Origin: Neocallimastix lanati (nom. inval.)
Taxonomy: Eukaryota > Neocallimastigomycota > Neocallimastigomycetes > Neocallimastigales > Neocallimastigaceae
NCBI GenBank assembly: GCA_016946835.1
Contig: JACVTC010000491.1
Coordinates: forward strand, 1-23,570
Length of the DNA stretch: 23,570 bases
Direction: 5' to 3'
The position numbers were made by a program, and so were the translations under genes. Below the pieces are notes generated by a model. That model was not told where the DNA came from. It did not search any database and saw only the letters and a program-made list of their open reading frames with translations. This document shows, one piece after another, positions 18,095-23,570 of the stretch (within the stretch, counting starts at the first letter, position 1; the number at the start of each line of letters is the position of its first letter).

Positions 18095-18471
18095 ATAATA
18101 ACTATAAACTTTATTAATATCATGTAACAAAAATAATTATTAAATATGTTATTTCATGTAATTAATTATTAATATCATGTATTATTATTTTTATTATTTC
18201 ATACTATTAAGCAAAAAAGAAATTCACACTTAAATATTTTATTTATTCATTGTAGTCTAGTTTAACTTTAAGATTCGTCTGGTATCCGAATCCTGGAGGA
18301 GGACCATGTTGTAAAATAAAATACTTATCAAGTCTAGGTTTGTGGCTATTCTAAACTAACTTTACTACACTAATAACACTATATCTTAAACCTCTATTAT
18401 TTAATTAATTATTTTCTTTTTTAATTTCTTTTATTTATTTATTTTATTTATTAACTAATTTTCAACAACCA
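17899..18471 (+). other. Non-coding stretch after element C, with poly(A) run
   Basis: There is no ORF. A36 lies at 18056-18091. At 18251-18307 the blocks TGTAGTCT, CTGGAGGAGG and ACCATG resemble 13959-13981. CCTGGAGGAGGACCA directly before TGTTG (18307) would serve as a polypurine tract. A 161-base segment 18307-18467 has TGTTG/CAACA ends, but no second copy exists in the window, so I do not call it an LTR. Confidence 0.35.
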
Positions 18472-18521
18472 CTTAACTGGGTAACGCAGGGTCCTTTCCG
18501 GAGTTCCCACTAGCAGTTAAG
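18472..18521. other. GC-rich hairpin
   Basis: CTTAACT (18472-18478) pairs with AGTTAAG (18515-18521). GGG (18479-18481) with CCC (18506-18508) and AAC (18483-18485) with GTT (18503-18505) can extend the stem inward. It stands out from the surrounding AT-rich sequence. The function is unknown, but a conserved RNA structure within an LTR or leader is plausible. Confidence 0.4.
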
Positions 18522-18609
18522 ATTTTACAAACTATAATATAATTGATTTATAAGAAAGTAACTATTCTAATAATAGTTACGAAACTAATAATAAAATTTA
18601 AATTTTCCT

Positions 18610-18671
18610 ATTCTATACGATTTTCCAACTATCGTTCAATAGTTGAAAAATTAACTCTTTTTATACTTTTT
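18610..18671 (-). promoter_or_regulatory. Leftward LTR-type core promoter of an unplaced element
   Basis: The minus strand has AAAAAGTATAAAAAG, with the first T of TATAAA at 18665. The shared 12-mer AAAAAGTATAAA occupies 18660-18671. Thirty bases downstream is ACGATAGTTG (18635-18626), inside the palindrome CAACTAT...ATAGTTG (18626-18645). It probably marks an LTR remnant on the minus strand. Neither LTR end nor coding region could be assigned. Confidence 0.4.
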
Positions 18672-19320
18672 CAAAATAAAGTTTTAAATCAAAATAAATT
18701 TTAATAAATTACATAAACATATTATTTTATATTATCAATTACATTATTTAATAAATTACATGAAATGTTATGAATTATTTTAATATAAATCCTATTTAAA
18801 ACTATCTAATTTTTTCTAAAATTTTCTATGAAGAAAATTTAGAGTTTAATTCATTAATTATATGATTAAATATATTCTATCCATATATTTAATTTAAATT
18901 TTGCCAAGTTGTGAAAACCAATTTACTAAACCACAACTTGCTATTTTTATTTTTAGAATTTCTATAATTTAAAAGACAAGTAAACAAAACGGCAAGTTTT
19001 TGTAAACAAACGGAAAAGGCAATATTCCTTTAATTATTTTAATTTAACTAATTAATGACTAATTATTTTTTAATTTATGAAGTTTCGTGATTCAACTGAG
19101 TAATTGTTACGTAAATTCTCCAAATAATTTAGTCATACATTTTTGAGAAAATTATTTAAATTAATAATTTGGAATACATTTAAATTTATATTAAAAATTT
19201 GGAAAACATTTTTATCCACAATAATTTACATTACATTACATTTAAATACGTATTCAAATTATTAAATATTTTACACATGTAACGAATCGTAGAGTGGTAG
19301 ACTCGGGGTTGACACTTAGA
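18672..19320. other. AT-rich stretch, probable LTR remnant
   Basis: No ORF above noise. In minus-strand sense this would be the U3 of the leftward promoter at 18665. Near the right end, 19279-19318 is a GC-richer island (GAGTGGTAGACTCGGGGTTG) that I cannot assign. It has faint tRNA-box resemblance but no cloverleaf. Confidence 0.3.
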
Positions 19321-19321
19321 T

Positions 19322-19372
19322 ATTTAAAATCAAGCAGGGGGGGACGGGTATTACCCTGCTTTGATTTTAAAT
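19322..19372. other. Strong 18-bp hairpin with G-rich loop
   Basis: ATTTAAAATCAAGCAGGG (19322-19339) pairs with CCCTGCTTTGATTTTAAAT (19354-19372), 18 base pairs with one bulged base. The loop (19340-19353) is GGGGACGGGTATTA; with the stem it gives a run of seven G at 19337-19343 and a further GGG. It is followed by an A run and AT desert. It resembles a processed or terminator-like RNA hairpin, or a polypurine-tract region, but I cannot assign a role. Confidence 0.55.
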
Positions 19373-20430
19373 AAAAAAATTATTTCTTTATTAAAAGTTA
19401 TTTATATTTTTTTTTATTAATATAAAACTTTTTATTTAAAGTACACACATTTAATTTTTAAGAAATTGTTACAATATTTATATTTTTTTATAAATTTAAA
19501 GTATAATTAATTGTTTATAATTTAAGTAATTTTATAGAATTATTGAATTAATTTTATATCAATAATTCATTTTTGTTTTAATTTTTATAAATATAATAAT
19601 ATAATATTCAAATATAATTTAATTAAAAATAATTATAAAATAAATATATAGAAAATAGTTTTTACTATTTTCTTTGATATTTTTAAGTTAAATAAATTGT
19701 TTTTAAAGATTAATATAATAAATTTAATAATCTTTAATTATTTTAAATAATACTTGTAATTATTTTCAAAATAAAATAAAATTTTTATAATATTTAATTA
19801 ATAAATTTGATAATATTTAAATAATAATTTTTATAATAAGTAAAAATTTTTAATAATAATTTTTAATAATAAATTTAATTAATAATCTTAATAATTTTAT
19901 AATAATATTTAATAGTTATAATAAATAAATTTTTATAATAATATTTAATAATTTTAATAATTTTATAATATTAATAATTTATAATAATTTTTAGAATAAT
20001 ATTTAATTAATAATTTTAATAATTTTATAATAATTTTTATAATAATATTTAATTAATATTTTTAATAATTTAGTATCTTAAAAGTATAATTTTAATATTT
20101 ACAATTGTATTTTAATATATACATATATTTAATAATATAACAATAAAGTGATTAATTAAAATTTATTTACATTATTTACAAATTAAAATTAATTTATATC
20201 AAAATAAATTAAATTTACAATGAGGTTTAGGTTATGAAGAATATAGGAAAGTACAATTTAGTAAAGAATTATTAATAATAAAATAAAGGTTATTAATTCA
20301 TTCTTTACCAAGAGTGTTAAGGTTTTAGAGAATTAAATAAAAATAAAGTAAGGAAACACAAATTTTATTTATTTATTTATTATTTTTATTTATAAATTTA
20401 TTTGATTTTATTTGATGATATTTAAAAATT
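19373..20430. other. AT desert
   Basis: Composed almost only of A and T with ORF-free sequence. One inverted repeat occurs at 20261-20308 (GTAAAGAAT...ATTCTTTAC core). The left end of the element D LTR probably lies inside; TGATAA at 19808 is one candidate, not proven. Confidence 0.4.
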
Positions 20431-20492
20431 AGTAGCAAAATTTACAACTATTTATACTTTTTTTCAAGGCATAAAAGTTGTTCTTGCCACTA
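20430..20492 (-). promoter_or_regulatory. Core promoter in the element D 3' LTR, in an inverted-repeat loop
   Basis: The minus strand has AAAAAGTATAAATA (TATA first T at 20456; shared 12-mer at 20451-20462). It lies between imperfect inverted arms TAGTAGCAA...ACAACT (20430-20449) and AGTTGT..TTGCCACTA (20476-20492). The position, about 750 bases into the proposed LTR, is comparable to that in LTR A. Confidence 0.45.
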
Positions 20493-20612
20493 AATTACAT
20501 TTTATTTATTTTTTTTTTTAAAAACTATTAAATTTAAATTGATTTTTATAATTAATTATATAAAATTTAATTATAACAATATAAATAAAATACATTTATA
20601 ATATTAATAAAA

Positions 20613-20614
<2 letters not shown>

Positions 20615-20708
<94 letters not shown>
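20615..20708 (-). repeat. 94-nt T homopolymer (A in sense of element D)
   Basis: Ninety-four uninterrupted T form the longest homopolymer in the window. It lies in the region I infer to be U3 of the element D LTR. Its exact length is likely to vary between reads and copies. Confidence 0.85.
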
Positions 20709-20710
<2 letters not shown>

Positions 20711-21206
20711 TTATTTATTTAAAAATATCTAAAATATTACTAATAAGAATTTATTTAATTGGCTATAATTTTTATTACAATCTGTTAAAATATTCAAATA
20801 AAAATAAAAATACTATTCTAATATAAAGGTTTTTAATAAAATAAAATATTTTTCAATATAAAATAAAACATTTCGATATAAAATTTTATAATAAAAAGTT
20901 AAAATATAATATATAAATTTTTAATTATCAATATATAAAAATATTATTAATATAAATTTTCATTATTAATATAAAAAAAATAAGATTTATTATTAATATT
21001 GCTAATATAAGTTTTAAATATATAAAAATATTACTATTAATATAAGATTTAATATAAAAATATAAAGTTTAATATAATTTTTGATTTAATTTTTGATCTT
21101 TGGATTTAAAAATTTATTAAAGTACAAAAATAATAATGTACACATAATGTATTAGAAATAAATCGTAGATTTAATTAAGAATGCATTATTTAGTACATTC
21201 TTATCA
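20709..21206 (-). repeat. Start of the element D 3' LTR (other end unresolved)
   Basis: In sense, the LTR is inferred to begin TGATAAGAATG at 21206. The preceding sense bases GGGGCATCT (21215-21207) match the pattern GGGC-R-T-Y-Y before TGATA seen at the element B 3' LTR (GGGCGTTC, then TGATAC). The shared sequence supports both boundaries. The second LTR of D lies outside the window, so the far end cannot be set. Confidence 0.5.
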
Positions 21207-21224
21207 AGATGCCCCGACGAAGAC
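21207..21224 (-). other. Candidate polypurine tract region of element D
   Basis: The sense strand between the pol stop and the LTR contains GTCGGGGCATCT. It is G-rich though not a clean purine run, as in element B. The plus-strand primer role is inferred from position. Confidence 0.4.
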
Positions 21225-23570
21225 TCAAGCTTCTCTGTAAGCGGAGTTAAACTTTACTAAATTTTTAAAGTGAACATTCCTATCGAGTTGCTTTCCAGTC
21301 TTCTGATCGATTAGGGTTGCCGTGTTGAATTGAATTTTTAAAATTTTAAATGGTCCATTGTAATATGGTTCTAGCTTAGTGCGGCTAAAGTTTCTAACAA
21401 GAACAAGATCACCAGCCTTTAATTCTTTTCCTTTTTTCATACTTATTTGTTCTTCTCGTCTTGTTGCCCAATACTTGTTAGCATTCTTCACATTTTCGCA
21501 TGCTTCTCTAGTCCATTGATAATGACGAACAAATTTTTCCATTAAGATTTCATCATATGATTTACCTGCATTTTCAATTGTTCTTATGGCTATATCATAA
21601 GGCTGTTGGTCTTCTCTTCCATATACTAATTCAAAACTAGAATGTCCAGTAGCTGTATTTTTGGTAGTTCGAAGTGCCCATAAAGCAGAAGGTAAAACTT
21701 CATCCCAATCTTGATTTTTCCTTCCTAATAAACGAAGTAATTTTCCAATTTCTTTATTTCGATTTTCAGTAAGGCCATTTGATTCAGGGTGGTAAGTAGC
21801 TACAAATTTAACATATACATCATAAAGATCAAGAAAGATTTTAGTCATATCAGAAGTGAATTGGACTCCATTATCAGTAGTAATAACTTGAGGTACACCA
21901 TGTCTTGCAAAAACGTTTATTAAAAATTTAATTATATCAGAGGAAGTTATGTTTTCAGTGGGTTCGGCTTCAACCCATTTGGTAAAGTAATCAACAGTTA
22001 CTATAATATATTGATTATTATTTCTTGTTTTTGGTAACGGTCCTATAATATCTAATCCTAAATGCACAAAGGGACCCTCCACTTTAGTTGGATGGTTTTC
22101 GGTTGGTTCTGGATATGGTTGAGGACGATTTAATTGGCATTTTTCACAATTACTAACAATTCTTTTGATATCTTTAATCATATGATTCCAATAAAAGTTT
22201 TTCTTAAGTCTTTGATATGTTTTGTAATATCCTTCGTGGCCAATATTATGAGCTTCTAAAATTAATTTAAACCTTTCATTTTCGTCCGTTATTAATTTTC
22301 TATAATTTCCATTGTCGATAAAGTAATCTTCACCATCAATAACAGTAAACTTTTCATTAATAAATTCCTTTATAACCTTAGATAATAATTCTTCATTATT
22401 TCCATTAGTAATTTTTGTTAATAATATCTTTCTCTCTTCCTTACTTTTCATTCTTGAAAGAGCATCAGCTAACACATTCTTTTTGCCTGATTCATATTTT
22501 ATATTAATTCCAAGCATACTAGCGGTTAGACACCATCTTGTTTGCCTTGCATTCAAAGGTTCTTTATTCTTAAATAAACCAACTAATGGTTTATGATCTG
22601 TGTAAATAGTTGTAGGTAATGGATTTCCTTCAATATAAGATTTAAATTTAGTCATACAGTAAAACAAAGCGGTTCCTTCCAAATCGGTAATACCATAATT
22701 CTTTTCAGCTTTCTTTAAACTTCTACTTATAAAGTGTATTGGATGCTCCTTACCGGTTTCTTCTTCTTTTTGTAAAAGAACTCCACCAATTCCATTATAC
22801 GAAGCATCAGTTCTAATGATAAAAGGTTTGTCAAATGACGGAAATTTTAGAATAGGTGCATTGATTAATTTTTCTTTTAGGAGTTCAAAGCTTTCTTGTT
22901 GTTCTTTATTCCATTCATATTTAGTATTCTTTTTCAATAATTTACATAAAGGTGAGGTAATTTGAGCATATTTAGGGATAAAGTCACGATAATACCCTAT
23001 TGCTCCTAGAAATGATCTTAATTCATGAATTGATGAAGGGGCTTCCCACTTCTTAATAGCTGTTATTTTACTTTCCATGGGACTTAATCCTTTAGTAGTA
23101 AGTTTGTGACCTAATACATCAACTTCAGTTTGAAGAAAATGGCACTTTTCAATATTAATTTTTAACTTGTTTTCTTTAAATACTTCTAATACTTGTTTAA
23201 TATGAATTAAATGTTCTTCGATACTTTTTGAATAGATCAAAACATCATCAATAAATACATAAACAAATTCACCAATAAAAGGGAATAAAATTTTATTCAT
23301 TTCTCTTTGGAAGGTTGAGGGAGCTCCAGTAAGTCCAAAAGGCATAACCTTAAATTGATAATTTCCAAACTTAGTAGTGAAAGTGGTTACTTCAACGCTT
23401 TCTTCATCCATTAAGATTTGGTGAAAACCAGAAAATAAATCAAGAGTTGTAAATATTTTAGCTCCTCCGAGACTATCAAAAATTTCATCTATATATGGAA
23501 CTGAATAAGAATCTTTTTCTGTCATATCATTGACTTTTCGGTAGTCAATGCACAAGCGCCACTTTCCATT
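21225..23570 (-). CDS. Element D Pol: RT-RNase H-integrase, partial
   Basis: The frame is open to the window edge, so Gag, protease and the RT start lie beyond 23570. About 781 codons are visible, and the following numbers start at the Leu codon 23555. RT has Asp39 and FIDD at 101-104. RNase H has Asp250, Glu293, Asp320 and Asp364. Integrase has His436, His440, Cys470, Cys473, then Asp502, Asp561, Glu597 (D,D35E), and GPF at 734-736. It ends at FNSAYREA, 18 bases before the proposed LTR, without a chromodomain. Sequence along RT and integrase is clearly close to element B. The RNase H to zinc-motif distance is 72 residues here against 470 in B. No frameshift or stop is present. Confidence 0.94.
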   Translation of the reverse strand, partial: NGKWRLCIDYRKVNDMTEKDSYSVPYIDEIFDSLGGAKIFTTLDLFSGFHQILMDEESVEVTTFTTKFGNYQFKVMPFGLTGAPSTFQREMNKILFPFIGEFVYVFIDDVLIYSKSIEEHLIHIKQVLEVFKENKLKINIEKCHFLQTEVDVLGHKLTTKGLSPMESKITAIKKWEAPSSIHELRSFLGAIGYYRDFIPKYAQITSPLCKLLKKNTKYEWNKEQQESFELLKEKLINAPILKFPSFDKPFIIRTDASYNGIGGVLLQKEEETGKEHPIHFISRSLKKAEKNYGITDLEGTALFYCMTKFKSYIEGNPLPTTIYTDHKPLVGLFKNKEPLNARQTRWCLTASMLGINIKYESGKKNVLADALSRMKSKEERKILLTKITNGNNEELLSKVIKEFINEKFTVIDGEDYFIDNGNYRKLITDENERFKLILEAHNIGHEGYYKTYQRLKKNFYWNHMIKDIKRIVSNCEKCQLNRPQPYPEPTENHPTKVEGPFVHLGLDIIGPLPKTRNNNQYIIVTVDYFTKWVEAEPTENITSSDIIKFLINVFARHGVPQVITTDNGVQFTSDMTKIFLDLYDVYVKFVATYHPESNGLTENRNKEIGKLLRLLGRKNQDWDEVLPSALWALRTTKNTATGHSSFELVYGREDQQPYDIAIRTIENAGKSYDEILMEKFVRHYQWTREACENVKNANKYWATRREEQISMKKGKELKAGDLVLVRNFSRTKLEPYYNGPFKILKIQFNTATLIDQKTGKQLDRNVHFKNLVKFNSAYREA

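Noticed and set aside
18251-18306. Possible tRNA 3' end (CCGAATCC ... GGACCA)
   Set aside because: No cloverleaf pairing. The purine-rich GGAGGAGGACCA before TG fits a polypurine tract better.
18307-18467. 161-bp LTR with TGTTG/CAACA ends
   Set aside because: No second copy in the window, no TATA box inside and no target duplication found; five-base ends can occur by chance.
23253-23264. FIDD instead of YxDD in the element D RT as a novel active site
   Set aside because: Phe at this position is common in Ty3/gypsy reverse transcriptases, so it is not unusual.

Overview
This is an extremely AT-rich eukaryotic window in which every recognisable gene belongs to an LTR retrotransposon of the Ty3/gypsy type (Metaviridae). 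I see no host gene and no convincing tRNA or rRNA. Base composition, very long homopolymer tracts, Asn-rich proteins encoded by AAT repeats, and chromodomain-type gypsy elements together suggest an AT-rich early-diverging fungus. Anaerobic gut fungi (Neocallimastigomycota) are my best guess. A dictyostelid-like genome is not excluded. The host assignment is inference.

Layout. (1) 109-6094, element A, minus strand: near-identical 860/859-bp LTRs (TGTAAGAAA...TTTCTTACA), 5-bp target duplication CAGAG, gag-PR-RT-RNaseH in one frame and integrase in another. (2) 6100-13938, element B, minus strand: LTRs of 679/640 bp (TGATAC...GTATCA), flanked by AGAG, with one uninterrupted 2020-codon gag-pol. 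A and B abut with only the five-base duplication between them, so two elements hit essentially the same target. (3) about 14062-17898, element C, plus strand: a 5' LTR-like promoter with heat-shock-element-like sites, a 35-bp tandem repeat in a long leader, then a gag-protease ORF fused in frame to the integrase C-terminus (RT, RNase H and most of integrase are missing) and an out-of-frame chromodomain. No matching 3' LTR was found. (4) 17899-19400: LTR-like debris with two GC-rich hairpins and a leftward TATA region. (5) 19400-21206: AT desert that is probably the 3' LTR of element D, with a 94-nt T run. (6) 21207-23570, element D, minus strand, cut by the window edge: RT-RNaseH-integrase of the same family as B.

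Mechanism. Element A carries, directly next to its 5' LTR, a 12-nt primer-binding site perfectly complementary to a sequence 37 nt downstream of its TATA box. This is the arrangement expected for Tf1/sushi-type self-priming of reverse transcription. The C-side LTR shows the same layout with an 18-bp bulged duplex. Element B instead has a tRNA-type TGG primer site enclosed by a U5/leader stem. Two priming strategies therefore sit side by side. A and C look chromoviral by their integrase ends, although A has lost the chromodomain and the Gag zinc knuckle. B and D form a second lineage without chromodomains. B carries a roughly 400-residue Asn/Lys-rich insertion between RNase H and integrase that D lacks.
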